From assembly GCA_963772675.1 (NCBI GenBank), contig CAVYYF010000004.1, positions 1 through 64,000 of the forward strand: a DNA stretch of 64,000 bases, given 5' to 3'. Every line of letters begins with the position of its first letter. Position 1 is the first letter of the stretch. Made by a program: the position numbers and the translations under genes. The stretch comes from JAKAGZ01 sp963772675 (lineage in GTDB: Bacteria > Bacteroidota > Ignavibacteria > Ignavibacteriales > Ignavibacteriaceae). The notes beneath the pieces are model-generated. The model saw only the letters and a program-made list of their open reading frames with translations. It was not told the origin of the DNA and did not search any database. Positions 28,317-40,370 of this stretch are shown here, one piece after another.

Positions 28317-29904
28317 ATGAAAAAAATAAGTTTACTCTTTCTTTTCCTTTCACAATTAATTTTAGCTCAAGGTTACGGAACTTCATTGGAAGTTAAATCC
28401 GATTGGAATGGTTGGAAAGCGCTCATTATGAAAAACGGTTTAATATCAACCGTAACTGTTCCTGATATCGGTGCAAGAGTAATGCAGTATAATCTTAACG
28501 GATATGTATCAATCTACAGAGATTCAAGTTTAAACGGACAAATATATACTCCTACAGCAACTTCTCCCTTCCGCAATTTCGGAGGTTTTAAAAACTGGCC
28601 TTCACCGCAGTATGGTCCGGGAAGGTGGAGCTGGCCTCCCCCGCCTATATTAGACGGCGGAAAGTATACTTATGAAATTTTAGCAGATACTCCTGATTCA
28701 TCTACAATTAAAGTTACAAGCCCCATTGAACAATGGAAAGCTCCAAACCTTCAATTTGTAAGAAGAATGACTATTTATAAAAATTCGAGCAGGGTTAAAA
28801 TGGAGCAGTTTCTTTTGAATACCGGCGACACTACTGTCAATTGGGGAATCTGGGACAATACACAAAGCATTGCAACTCATCCCAATGAAGATGACTTTAA
28901 AGATTTTTGGGTTTACTTTCCTATAAATCCAAACAGTGTTTTTGGTAGGGATGGAGTTAAATATGACCAGGCTTCGGCAGGATGGACGGGGGAAGCAGCT
29001 CCGGGAGTTTATGGATGTCAATTCACACCTAACTCACAAAAGTTGTTTGCAGATCCTAATAAAGGATGGATCTGTTTCGTTGATGAATTAAATGGAGTTA
29101 CCTTTGCTAAAACATTCCCTGTTTTTGAAGGTGCGGAGTATCCGGATAATGGTGCCCGCATTGCAGTTTATATGGACGCAAGAGATGTAGAAGTCGAAGT
29201 TACAGGTCCGGTTGAAGATATTCCTTCAGGAGGAATGATTTCATTTACTGAAGACTGGTATGCTGCAAAAGTGAAAGGTCCTATTCTAAATGTAAATTCT
29301 GCAGGAGCTGTTAATGCTTTTTTGAAGTTTGATAATAATGTTATTACCGGGAATTATGGAGCTGTTTTATGCAGGGAAAGCTAAGCTAATTTTTATGGAT
29401 AATTCAGGACAAAAGATAGGGGAAGGGGTTGAACATAATGTTTCACCTCTTGAAAATTTTAATTTATCCGAATCCGTAACTCTTCCTGATAGCACTAAAA
29501 AAGTTCAGCTTTGTATTTATGATGAAAATGGAAATCTAATTAATATTCTTGATGAATTGACTCTTAACCCAACCGGAATTAAAAGGAATAAAAAGAATTA
29601 TAACAATGATTTTAATTTAAACCAAAATTATCCTAATCCTTTTAATCCCAGTACGGTTATTAGTTATCAAATACCAGCGTTAAGTCATGTAACATTAAAA
29701 ATATATGATGTTCTTGGAAAGGAAATTTCGACATTAGTTAATGAAGAAAAAAACGCCGGGATTTATAAAGTAAAGTTTGATGCCAGTTCCTACCGAATGA
29801 GCAATCTTACAACCGGAATTTATTTTTATCGCATAACCATCCAATCGGATATATTGGCCGCGGGGACTTTTTCTGAAACAAAAAAGATGCTTTTAATTAG
29901 ATAG
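28317..29904 (+). CDS. DUF4380-like exported protein with T9SS sorting domain, one frameshift
   Basis: A signal peptide (ending LILAQ) leads into a beta-rich domain with the aldose-epimerase-like look of DUF4380 proteins: ALIMKNGLISTVTVPDIGARVMQYNL, then GFKNWPSPQYGPGRWSWPPPP, then FVRRMTIYKNSSRVKMEQ. The frame stops at 29384. The next frame (+1) picks up at about 29372 with YAGKAKLIFMDNSGQKIGEG, then a linker and a complete T9SS C-terminal domain (NQNYPNPFNPSTVISYQIP, YDVLGKEISTLVNEEKNAG, KKMLLIR). The whole protein is about 528 residues. The T9SS domain implies secretion or surface attachment. Carbohydrate binding is likely; catalysis is unknown. Confidence 0.72.
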
Positions 29905-30022
29905 AATCAAATTACTTGAGAAGGGACAAAATCTTTAGAAAAGAATTTAATAAAATACAAAAACCACAATCTATTTTAATGAATTCGTATACTTCATAAT
30001 TAAAAACTAAAGGAGAAGAACA

Positions 30023-31184
30023 ATGAAACAAACCCTGAGCTTGTTTAGTAATATTATTACTAACTTTATCGGCCTCTTTAAGCTATGCTCAAACGGACCA
30101 GAATTCCATTAAGGAAGATTTTAAACCCGCTACCACGAATCAACCGGGGAAAGAATATCCTATGGTTAATTCAGAAGGCCGGGTACGTGCTCAACTTTCA
30201 GCACCAGATGCACATAGAGTTCAGCTGGATATTAGTGCAGTAAAATATGACCTTGTCAAAGACTCGAACGGTGTGTGGACCGGAGAATCTGGCCCACAGG
30301 ATGAGGGATTTCATTATTATCAACTTTGGGTTGACGGAGCCGCAGTTCCGGATCCCGGCAGCCTGTATTATTATGGTGCCATGCGCTGGGGTAGCGGAAT
30401 TGATATTCCCGCCCATGACCAGGATTTTTATACACTCAAGGATGTTCCCCACGGACAGATAAGTGAGATTTACTTTCCTTCGAAAAGTACCAATACCTCA
30501 CGGAGAGCATTTGTGTATACTCCTCCGGATTATGGAAAGAATTTAAACAAACGATATCCTGTATTATACCTGCAACATGGTTATGGGGAAAATGAATACG
30601 GATGGCCAAATCAAGGGAAAGTAAATATAATAATGGACAACCTGATTGCAGAAGGCAAAGCCAAACCATTTATAATTGTAATGACCTATGGTATGACAAA
30701 TGACGTTAAAATAGGCGGCCTCAGAAATTTTTCTATCAAACCATTTCAAACTGTTCTCGTCGACGAACTGATTCCTTTCATAGATTCAAACTTCCGCACA
30801 TTAAGTGATCAACCAAATCGTGCTATGGCCGGTCTTTCAATGGGTGGTTTTGAAACAAGAATGATCACACTGGCGAATCTTGACACTTTCTCCTCTATCG
30901 GTCTTTTCAGCGGCGGCAGTATTAGGCTGGATGATGTTAATAATACACCTGGTTTTAAGGAAAAAGTAAAACTAGTATTTGTAAGCTACGGCGGCAGGGA
31001 AATTGAGAATATGAAAAACAGGCCTCGTAACGGGCCCTTTGGTGGGGATCCAAAAGAGGATGTTGACGCAATTTCAAAAGAAGGGATCAATGCACATTTT
31101 TATGTATCACCTAAAACAGCTCACGAGTGGCAGAGCTGGAGACGCAGTCTGCACGAATTTGCACAGCTACTGTTTAAGGATTAA
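30023..31184 (+). CDS. CE1-type esterase (feruloyl/acetylxylan esterase-like), frameshift in the signal peptide
   Basis: ATG 30023 follows AAAGGAGAAG and encodes MKQTLSLFSNIIT. A +1 shift near 30055 then continues the signal peptide (LTLSASLSYAQTDQ) into the long frame, which otherwise would only start at 30162. An N-terminal CBM48/E-set-like region (VRAQLSAPDAHRVQLDI, GFHYYQLWVDGAAVPDP) is followed by an esterase-D-like alpha/beta hydrolase (RRAFVYTPPDYGKNLNKRYPVLYLQHGYGE). GLSMGG carries the nucleophile (codon at 30837), and AHEWQSWRRSLHEF holds the catalytic His. Such enzymes remove ferulate or acetate from arabinoxylan. No T9SS tail is present. Confidence 0.82.
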
Positions 31185-31337
31185 AGTCCGGCTCTATTTA
31201 TAGATAAGCAAACAGGATATGGTTTGATATCAGCAAAATGAAAGTTAAAATATTTTTGATAGCGATTTTTCCAATCCAATTAATTGCTGGAATGTTAGGT
31301 GAATTTTAAATTTTAGTAAAAAAATTGGAAAATAATT

Positions 31338-32462
31338 ATGAAGAAAGTAGTGATTTTATTTTGGAGTGTAATAGTCTTAACATCTTCTTGTTTTGCACAG
31401 ATAAACAATGATACGGATTCGAACAATAATATCGCCGAACATGAGTTTTGCTATACCAACCCGATTACAAGAGATACATCACTTTCGATGAGGGATTATG
31501 ATATTATCAAGGTAGGTGATAAGTGGTACTGTACTGGAACTTCCGCACCTATCTGGACAGGGCACAATCCCGGTGTTCGCCTTCTGGTATCGGATGATTT
31601 GATTCACTGGCAGCAGCAGAGTTGGCTTATCGATGCTAGCAAACTTCCTCCAGACTGTCCTTACAATGGGCGGTTCTGGGCTCCGGAAATTCATTTCATA
31701 AAAAATAAATATTGGCTTACTGTAAATAGCGGTAAAGTTACCAAGGAAGATCCGAAAGGAATGAAAACTCACAGTATCTGGTTGTTCTCATCAGATGAAG
31801 TAACTGGACCGTATAAACTTGTAAACGGTCCTTTAACACTTCAATATAATAACGACGCAACTTTGTTCGAAGATGAAGATGGACAAACTTATTTATACTG
31901 CAGCGGTAACGGACTCTTCCAGGCAAAAATTGATTTGTCCACAGGTAAACTTATTGGCGGCGTTCAGAAATTTCTTGATAAAAGATCTCCGGGACATCCC
32001 GACTGGATGGTTGGTGGTATAGAAGCCCCATGTGTTGTCAAGAAAGATAGTACTTATTTCATGTTTTTTTCTACCTGGACTCGCGGATATGAAATTGGTT
32101 TACTAAAATCGAAATCACCGCTTGGTCCGTGGCAACTTGCATCACGTGAACCAATTTTCGGTGCTCGAAAAAAAGGATATCGACCGGAACTTGCAAAAGA
32201 AGGTGGATATGCAAACCTGAAATACCAGGACAGTGAGGATCCGTATTGTGAAGCAGCAAGTAATTCGTTATTCGAAGGGCCTGACGGTAAGTTGTGGAGC
32301 TCCTGTCATTATACAATGTACGACAAACGTCCTTATCCGTATTGTCCCGATCTTAAAGCATGGGAAAAAATGCCTCAACTGGGAATCGAACCAGTACATT
32401 ATAAAGACGGGACGTTTTATATAAATGGTCCAACATGGACAGAACAATGTGTTGAGTATTGA
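31338..32462 (+). CDS. GH43 family enzyme
   Basis: The 374-residue protein has a signal peptide ending SCFAQ. The propeller triad is readable: SMRDYDIIKVGDKWY with Asp53 (base), YNNDATLFEDEDG with Asp173 (pKa modulator), and VGGIEAPCVVKKD with Glu229 (acid). RFWAPEIHFIKNKYWL is the usual second-blade motif. The residue after the first Asp is Tyr, where most GH43 proteins have Pro. No extra binding module is attached. It probably acts as an arabinofuranosidase or xylosidase on xylan or arabinan fragments in the periplasm. Confidence 0.82.
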   Translation: MKKVVILFWSVIVLTSSCFAQINNDTDSNNNIAEHEFCYTNPITRDTSLSMRDYDIIKVGDKWYCTGTSAPIWTGHNPGVRLLVSDDLIHWQQQSWLIDASKLPPDCPYNGRFWAPEIHFIKNKYWLTVNSGKVTKEDPKGMKTHSIWLFSSDEVTGPYKLVNGPLTLQYNNDATLFEDEDGQTYLYCSGNGLFQAKIDLSTGKLIGGVQKFLDKRSPGHPDWMVGGIEAPCVVKKDSTYFMFFSTWTRGYEIGLLKSKSPLGPWQLASREPIFGARKKGYRPELAKEGGYANLKYQDSEDPYCEAASNSLFEGPDGKLWSSCHYTMYDKRPYPYCPDLKAWEKMPQLGIEPVHYKDGTFYINGPTWTEQCVEY

Positions 32463-32624
32463 ACTTGAATGGAGGCATATATACATATTAAATGTTTTTA
32501 AAATTAATTTTAGTTGGTGATATTTTCATTAAATATCTTAAAATATTTTCTTGACAAAATTTAAAAAATCATCTCGGGTTATATCTGACGAAGATGTTTT
32601 AGACAACCTTAAAATAAAATAGTT

Positions 32625-35029
32625 ATGAAAAACAAAAGTATATTTTTTCTTTTTCTATTTATAATAGGAATAAACGGTAAATTCTCAGCTCAAACTCCAA
32701 AACAGGAATATCAACCGACCTTCGAATCATTGGATAAAGCTAACCCTGTCCCAGAGTGGTTTAAAGATGCCAAGTTTGGTATTTATTTCCACTGGGGAGT
32801 TTACTCTGTTCCTGCGTTTGGTAACGAATGGTATCCCCGCAACATGTACATAAAAGGTACGCCTGAAAATAAACATCATATTGAAACTTACGGCGATCCA
32901 TCAGTATGGCCGTACTATTATTTCATTACAGGTGCGAAAGACAAGAAAGGTAACTTTGTACAGTTTGCACCGAAGCTCAAATCTGAAGGCGGGAAGTTCG
33001 ATCCCGACGAATGGGCACAACTTTTTGCAGATGCCGGAGCTAAAGTTTGCCGGGCCCGGTGGCCGAGCATCACGATGGTTTTTCGATGTGGGCAAGCAAG
33101 GTTAACCCGTGGAACGCGAAAGATATGGGACCAAAACTTGATCTTGTTGGTTTGTTGACTAAAGCTATCCGTAAAAAAAATATGAAAGTAATTCTTTCAT
33201 TACATCATGCATACAACATCACCGGATATTATGACCACGTACCGAAAACAAACGACCCCAAACTCAAAATGTTGTTCGGGCAGCAGGGAAAAGAAAAGAA
33301 CGAAGCTTATTGGTTAGCTAAGCTTAAAGAAGTTATCAATGGTTATAAACCTGATATTATTTACCAGGATTTCAATCTGCATCTTATTTCACGACCGATT
33401 CTTTTACAATTTTTAGCTTACTACTATAATAAGGCTGAAGAATGGAACAAACCCATTGTAGCCACATTTAAAGACGGTCTGAATACTAAGTGCGCTGTAT
33501 TGGATTATGAACGCGGAGGCCCCCCGGATATTACAGATAATTATTGGCTTACCGATGATGCTGTCAGTTCTTCAAGCTGGTGCTACACCGAAGGGATTCA
33601 ATATTATTCAGCAAAAGCAATACTTCATAGCTTTCTCGATAGGATAAGCAAAAATGGAGATATGCTTCTTAATATTTCTCCAAAAGCGGATGGTACAATA
33701 CCGCAAGCACAAAAGAATATTTTACTTGCAATGGGTGCATGGTTGAAAAAATATGGCGAAGCAGTTTACGCAACACGTGCATGGGAAAAATACGGTGAAG
33801 GTCCTACAAAAATGGGAAGCGGTTATGGCGTAATGGGAGCTCCGCTTGAAGGAACAGCAAAAGATGTTCGCTATACAAGATCGAAAGATTATACTACGCT
33901 TTATGCAATATTGCTTGGCTGGGAAAAAGATCAGAAAGAAGTAATACTTAGATCATTGTCTTCTGATAGAATTGATTTAAAAAATCTGAAATCAGTTAAA
34001 CTGATTAATGATGAAGCTGGAAAATACCTGCCGTTAAACTTCAAACAGGATGCAGAAGGATTAGTAGTTAACTTACCGGAACGCTCTTTCGATGAAATGG
34101 CATACGTTCTAAAATTAAACTTTGATGGCAAAATTCCACCGTATGACAATTATGTCAATATTAACTGTAATCCGCACTATTACATAGTCCCAGGCAATAA
34201 CAGAGGCAGTTTGGTACTTGGTTCTGATTTAATGCTGACCAGTAAAAGAAAAGATATTTCAAACCAATGGAAGCTGGAACGCGCGGGCAAAAGTATTTAT
34301 AAAATTATAAACCGTGAAAATGATCAAGAGATATTAGAGTGCAGTATTTCTAATAAGGACCTCGCGATCTCTAATTCTACCGGGAAAGATAATCAACTCT
34401 GGAAAATTGATGACGCACACAGCGGATTATTAATAATTTCCAATAAACAGTTTCCGAATATGATATTGGCTGTAAGTGATTCTCTTGCTGAAGGCAGCAA
34501 AATAGAAGTGATCAATTCTGAAAATGGTTCATATAAATGGAAACTAATGGAAGTCTGCGAGTTGAAACAGGAAGCTTATGAACCACATACTATTCCGGGA
34601 ACGATAGAAGCTGAATACTATGATGTGGGCTGTGAGGGCGATGCTTATTATGACAGCGACGATATCAATCAGGGTGGTCAATATCGTCCGAACCAGGGAG
34701 TAGATATTGAAAAATGTTCTGCAGGTGGATATAATATCGGTTGGACTAATATCGGAGACTGGATGGCATATACGGTTAATGTGAATAAAACTGCAACATA
34801 CGATGTATCATTTCATGTTGCCTCGTCCTACGATAGTGGAAAGTTTCATCTTGAATCTGATGGCGTTGACAAAACAGGAGTAATTTCAGTTCCAAATACT
34901 AAGGGATTTCAAAACTGGACTGTTGTAAAGAAATCAATAAAACTAAATGCCGGTCAGCATGTATTGAAGTTTGTAGTGGATGGCGATCTCTTTAATATAG
35001 ACAAAATGGTCCTTGAAGAAGGAAAATAA
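32625..35029 (+). CDS. GH29 alpha-L-fucosidase with C-terminal CBM6, frameshifted
   Basis: The signal peptide ends KFSAQ. The GH29 start (PEWFKDAKFGIYFHWGVYS) is in the first frame, which stops at 33158. Two extra bases near 33045-33058 restore AKFAGPVAEHHDGFSMW in the frame that runs to 35029. IIYQDFNLH supplies the nucleophile Asp (codon at 33368), and GDMLLNISPKADG is a family block. A middle beta-trefoil-like region (about 34150-34560) precedes a CBM6-type domain (IPGTIEAEYYD, VGWTNIGDWMAY-like NIGWTNIGDWMAYTVNV). The whole protein is about 800 residues. It would remove alpha-L-fucose, fitting fucosylated xyloglucan. Confidence 0.85.
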
Positions 35030-35094
35030 ATAACAAAATCGAAACGGGTACCTACAAAAGAAGAAATACAATAAAATCCTGGGGGCTTTCAAAT

Positions 35095-37690
35095 ATGAAG
35101 AATGAACTGATTAATTCTGTAAGTTTTTTGTTTGATGATAAACCTATGGGGACAACAATTGCCCTATCAAAACCCAAATTTAAGTTCAGAAGAACGGGCT
35201 AAAGATTTAATATCACGTTTGACGCTAGAAGAAAAAGCGGCGTTAATGTGCGATCAGTCTGAAGCTATTCCCCGCCTGGGAATAAAAACATTCAACTGGT
35301 GGAGCGAAGCATTACACGGGCTTGCAAATAATGATAGTGTCACAGTTTTTCCCGAACCAATCGGTATGGCAGCTTCATTTGACGATGCTCTTGTTTATAA
35401 AATTTTCAATGCTACTTCAGATGAAACACGTGCCAAGTACCAGGAAGCAATAAACCGGGGTCAAGAAAATAGGCGCTTCTTAAGTCTTTCTGTCTGGACA
35501 CCCAACATTAATATTTTTCGTGATCCTCGTTGGGGACGCGGGCAGGAAACCTACGGCGAAGATCCTTACCTTACTTCTCGTATGGGTATATCGGTTGTAA
35601 AGGGACTCCAGGGTCCCGCTGATGCTAAATATAAAAAACTTCTGGCCTGTGCAAAACACTTTGCAGTTCATTCGGGGCCGGAGTGGAGTCGACATACTAT
35701 TAATCTAAATAATGTTGATCCGCGCGATTTATGGGAAACTTATTTACCGGCATTCAAAGCCCTTGTCCAGAAAGCGGATGTCCGCGAGGTAATGTGTGCT
35801 TATCAACGGCTGGATGATGAGCCGTGCTGTGGTAACACCCGGTTGCTTCAGGATATTCTGCGAGATGACTGGGGTTTTAAATATCTTGTTGTTTCCGATT
35901 GCGGTGCGATAACTGATTTTTACACAAGTCACAAAGTTTCATCCGATGCAGTACACGCTGCAGCAAAAGGAGTCTTAGCAGGAACAGATGTTGAATGCCA
36001 ATGGGATAATCCTGCATTCAAAAAATTACCAGAAGCTGTAGCAAGAGGTTTGATTACCGAAGATGATATTAACAAACATTTGATGAGAGTATTGATTGGG
36101 CGTTTCGATCTCGGCGAAATGGATAATGATAACATTGTGCCCTGGACAGAAATTCCCAAGTCGGTTATAAATAATGCAGGACATAAGAAACTTGCTCTGG
36201 ACATGGCCCGCGAATCAATGACGCTTCTTCAAAATAAAAATAATATTCTGCCGTTATCAAAATCTATTAATAAAATAGCAGTTCTGGGATCTAATGCCGA
36301 TAATGAATCTATGCTATGGGGTAACTATAACGGTAAACCTATTCATACAATTACAATTTTAGATGGAATAAAAACAAAACTTTCAAGTGATAAAATTATT
36401 TATGACAGGGCATGCGACCTTGTTGAGGATAAGGTAACTGAAAGTTATTTTTCAAAATGTTCGATTGACGGCAAAAAAGGGTTTAAAGCTACTTACTGGA
36501 ATAATCCCAAACTTGAAGGAGATGTTGTTGCTACACAACAGATTGAGTTCCCTATAAAATTAACCACAGCCGGACAGCATGAATTTGCTTCCGGGGTTAA
36601 ACTTGAAGGCTTTTCCGCGCTTTATGAAACTGAATTCATCCCAACTGTGAGTGAAGAAATCGTTTTCAAATGCGGCGCTACCGGGTACTTCGAATTGCTG
36701 GTGAATGGCAAATCAATCAGAAGATATAATAACTGGAGAACGCTTCCTTCCCGGATTCCTTTCCAAGTCGAAGCGGGGAAAAAATATAAAATAGAAATCC
36801 GTTATGCCCAGTTAAATAATTGGGAAGCAAACATTGAATTTAATTTTGGTAAAGAAGTAGATGTTGATTTCACCGGGCTGATAAATAAACTTAAAGGAGT
36901 TGATGTTGTAGTATATGCCGGCGGACTTTCAACTATGCTAGAAGGAGAAGAAATGCCGGTATCATATCCCGGTTTCAAAGGTGGTGACCGCACAAATATT
37001 GATCTTCCTTTAGTACAGCGTAATTGTTTAAAAGCATTGAAACAAGCGGGCAAAAAAGTTGTTTATGTGAATTGTTCCGGTTCTGCAATTGCTTTGACTC
37101 CGGAAACCGAAAGCTGTGATGCTATTTTGCAGGCATGGTATGGTGGTGAGTCAGGTGGGCAGGCACTAGCCGATGTTTTATTCGGAGATTATAATCCTTC
37201 AGGCAAACTTCCAATTACTTTTTATAAGAGCTCACAGCAATTGCCTGATTTTGAAGATTACTCTATGAAAGGTCGAACTTATCGTTTTATGTCAGATCCT
37301 CTTTTCCCTTTTGGTTATGGATTAAGCTATACAACTTTCTCAATTGGTGATGCTAAAGTAAGTAAGAGCACAATAAAAAATGATGAGAGTGTTGATTTTA
37401 CAATTCCTGTATCGAATACTGGTAAACGGGATGGGACTGAAATAGTTCAGGTTTATGTGCACAAGGTTAATGATGTAGATGGACCAATAAAAACATTAAG
37501 AGGATTTCAAAGAGTAAACGTTGACGCCGGCAAAACAAGTCTGGCAACCGTAACTCTGCCTCCTTCAGCATTTGAATTTTACGATAAAGCTACTTACGGA
37601 TTAGATGTAACTCCTGGTGAGTACGTGGTATTATATGGAACCAGTTCAGACCCAAAAGATTTGAAGACAACAAAAATTATCATTCAATAA
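35095..37690 (+). CDS. GH3 beta-glycosidase with PA14 insert, likely frameshift in the leader
   Basis: The long frame begins around 35132 without a proper leader. ATG 35095, one frame away, encodes MKNELINSVSFLF, and a +1 shift in the T-rich stretch at about 35120 would join it to MINLWGQQLPYQNP, forming a signal peptide. GH3 blocks are clear: LTLEEKAALM, WWSEALHG, RDPRWGRGQETYGEDPYL, and LVVSDCGAI with the nucleophile Asp (codon at 35897). A PA14 domain is inserted at about 36480-36850 (FKATYWNNPKLEGD). A fibronectin-III-like end follows (GTEIVQVYVHKV). It is a probable beta-xylosidase or beta-glucosidase. If 35135 is the true start, the protein would be cytoplasmic. Confidence 0.85.
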
Positions 37691-37704
37691 GCTTTAGTTA
37701 TATA

Positions 37705-40320
37705 ATGAAATTAAAACACATACTATTTGTTTGCCTGTTTCCCCTTTTATGTCAGGGTCAGGTAGTAAAAAACTATAAACAATTAGCGAATGGAGTAAAC
37801 GTTAATTTAACAGGTGGAACGCTCAACATCGCTCCTATTGCAGAAAATGCTGTCAGAATTAAATTTTATAAGAATGTTGAGGCTAAAGTGCCGGAACTTA
37901 TTTTTATTTCAAATAATAAGACTCCAAAATTGAAGGTTACAAATTTACCTTCAAAGTTAGATTTAAAAGGGGGGGAAATTATAGTTTTTGTAGATAAACA
38001 AACCGGTAAATTATCTTTTGCTGATCGTTCGGGTAAAGTTTTCTTAAATGAAAAAGCAGGCACAAGAAAATTGATACCCGATTCTGTTATGGGAGAACCT
38101 TGCTTTATAGCAGAACAGAGTTTTGAATCTCCAAAGGATGAGCATATTTTTGGACTGGGTCAGTTTCAGGATGGACATTATAATTTGAAGAATGTCACTC
38201 GCCAGTTAATACAAGTCAATTCTCAAATTTCATTACCATTTATTTATTCAAATAAAGGATACGGGTTGCTCTGGCATCAATATGGGCTTACTGATTTTAA
38301 TCCGGCGGATAATTTTATTACGCTTGAAAAACATGAACAATCAGCAGAGGGCAATGATCGGGTTGCTGAAGTTACAACTACATCCGGTACGCAAAAAGTA
38401 TCGCAGCATCAATCTCTTTACACCGGGAAATTTGAAGTTCCCGAAGATGGAGTCTATTCAATATTTCTTGATATGGGCGATATGGACAATCGTCAATATG
38501 TTGTTATCGACGGAAAGCCCTGCATCGACATAACTAATTTTTGGCTTCCTCCCACAGCAGATGCGCTTGTGAAATTAAAAGCCGGGGAACACCGGGTACA
38601 GTTAGTTTGTAAATCCAGCAATACACCTAAGTTATCATGGAAACTTACCGGCGACGAAACTAAGTTCCGTTCACCAAATGCCAAACTGCTTGATTACGTT
38701 TTGTTCTATGGCCCTTCGGCAGATAGTGTAATTGCAGCATACCGGAATCTCTCAGGCAACGTCCCTATGCTACCTCGCTGGGCTTATGGTTTCTGGCAAT
38801 GCCGCGAACGTTATACATCAGGTAATCAGTTATTTGAAACAGTAAAAGAATTTCGTAAAAGAAATATTCCGATGGATGTTATTGTGCAGGATTGGCAATA
38901 TTGGGGAGACAACGGCTGGGGCATACCTAAGTTTGATAATAAAAATTATTCCAACCCGGCTGGATTTATAAAAGAGATTCACGATTTAAATGCACATTTT
39001 AATATTTCAATTTGGTCAAACCCAGATAAGAATTCTGAAATTGGAAAAGAGTACTTATCAAAAAATCTTTTTATACCAAATAGTAAGTGGCTGGATTATT
39101 TCAATCCGCTTACAAGAAAATCCTACTGGAACACGTTAGATAAAAATTTATTTTCTTACGGTGTAGATTCATGGTGGATGGACGCTACCGAACCTGAAAA
39201 CGATGCTTTGCATGGCACAAAAACATATATAGGGTTGGGAGATTTTTACCGTCTTACTTATCCTTTATTTGTTAGCCGGGCAGTTTATGAAGGTCAGAGA
39301 AAAACTACATCAGAAAAAAGAGTTTGTATACTAACTCGGTCGGCTTTTCTAGGCCAGCAAAGATACGCCACAATAAATTGGTCTGGTGATATTGGTGGAA
39401 CATGGGATTCTTATAAACGGCAGATTGTTGCCGGACTTAATTATACAATTACTGGAATGCCTTACTGGACAACAGATATCGGCGGGTTTTTCCGTCCTGG
39501 TAAATCACAGTATACTGATAAAGATTATCAGGAACTGTTAATACGTTGGTATCAATGGGGTACTTTCAATCCTATTTTTAGAATTCATGGATATCAAGCG
39601 GAAACAGAACCATGGCATTATAATCAACAGGTTCAGGATGATATGCAGGAAATGTTAAACTTGCGTTATCGTTTAATGCCATATATTTATTCCGAAGCCT
39701 GGCAGATTACGAAGAACGGATCAACAATGATGCGTCCATTGGTTATGGATTTTAGGAAAGATACTTTAGCTTTAGATCAAGACTTCGAATTTATGTTCGG
39801 AAAAGCTATGCTGGTTTCACCACTTACAGAACCCAAAGTAAATAAGTGGAATGTATACCTTCCAAAATCGGAAAGCTGGTACGACTTCTGGACAGGCAAG
39901 CAATTTGAAGGAGGGCAAACAATAAATACAGACGCGCCTCATGATAAAATTCCTCTTTTTGTAAAAGCGGGATCAATTATTCCAATAGGCCCAGCCATTC
40001 AATATGCTACAGAAAAAAATGACCCAATTGAAATACGAATCTATCCCGGCGCTGATGAAGAATTCACGTTATATGAAGATGAAAATGATAACTACGATTA
40101 TGAAAAAGGAGTTTATTCTACAATAACTTTCAAATGGGATGATGCGAAAAAAGAATTAACTATCAATGATCGTAAAGGTTTCTTTCTCGGAATGCTCAAT
40201 AAGCGCAAATTCTGTATATTGAAGGTTTCAGGGAAAAAAGTTACAGGGATAGATACTGTTAAAAATTACGATAAAATAATAACTTACAATGGGAAAAAAG
40301 TTGTGGTTAATTTATTTTAA
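37705..40320 (+). CDS. GH31 alpha-xylosidase-like enzyme with PA14-type insert
   Basis: The 871-residue protein starts 14 bp after the GH3 stop, so the two are probably co-transcribed. It has a signal peptide ending CQGQ. A PA14-like beta domain lies inside the N-terminal region at about residues 230-320 (SLYTGKFEVPEDGVYSIFLD, LVKLKAGEHRVQLVCKSS). This architecture matches known xyloglucan-active alpha-xylosidases of family 31. The barrel has MDVIVQDWQYWG, WWMDATEPEND with Asp493 (nucleophile), and WSGDIGGTW with Asp562 (acid/base). The C-terminus is almost a copy of that of the GH31 at 15538. Alpha-xylosidase is the preferred call. Confidence 0.87.
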   Translation: MKLKHILFVCLFPLLCQGQVVKNYKQLANGVNVNLTGGTLNIAPIAENAVRIKFYKNVEAKVPELIFISNNKTPKLKVTNLPSKLDLKGGEIIVFVDKQTGKLSFADRSGKVFLNEKAGTRKLIPDSVMGEPCFIAEQSFESPKDEHIFGLGQFQDGHYNLKNVTRQLIQVNSQISLPFIYSNKGYGLLWHQYGLTDFNPADNFITLEKHEQSAEGNDRVAEVTTTSGTQKVSQHQSLYTGKFEVPEDGVYSIFLDMGDMDNRQYVVIDGKPCIDITNFWLPPTADALVKLKAGEHRVQLVCKSSNTPKLSWKLTGDETKFRSPNAKLLDYVLFYGPSADSVIAAYRNLSGNVPMLPRWAYGFWQCRERYTSGNQLFETVKEFRKRNIPMDVIVQDWQYWGDNGWGIPKFDNKNYSNPAGFIKEIHDLNAHFNISIWSNPDKNSEIGKEYLSKNLFIPNSKWLDYFNPLTRKSYWNTLDKNLFSYGVDSWWMDATEPENDALHGTKTYIGLGDFYRLTYPLFVSRAVYEGQRKTTSEKRVCILTRSAFLGQQRYATINWSGDIGGTWDSYKRQIVAGLNYTITGMPYWTTDIGGFFRPGKSQYTDKDYQELLIRWYQWGTFNPIFRIHGYQAETEPWHYNQQVQDDMQEMLNLRYRLMPYIYSEAWQITKNGSTMMRPLVMDFRKDTLALDQDFEFMFGKAMLVSPLTEPKVNKWNVYLPKSESWYDFWTGKQFEGGQTINTDAPHDKIPLFVKAGSIIPIGPAIQYATEKNDPIEIRIYPGADEEFTLYEDENDNYDYEKGVYSTITFKWDDAKKELTINDRKGFFLGMLNKRKFCILKVSGKKVTGIDTVKNYDKIITYNGKKVVVNLF
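39970..40214. repeat. GH31 3'-end repeat, copy 2
   Basis: Partner of 17608-17853. Shared text includes TTATATGAAGATGAAAATGA and other long identical runs, with mostly identical codon choice, within genes that are otherwise diverged. This suggests gene conversion or a shared recent exchange. Confidence 0.7.
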
Positions 40321-40370
40321 ATAAAAATGAAAACTTTAAATAATTACTAATCTTTTATATGGAGAATTAT

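Noticed and set aside
31238..31309. 23-codon frame resembling a signal peptide just before the GH43 gene
   Set aside because: It ends at once with no mature part, and GH43 has its own leader. It may be a relic but cannot be supported as a gene.
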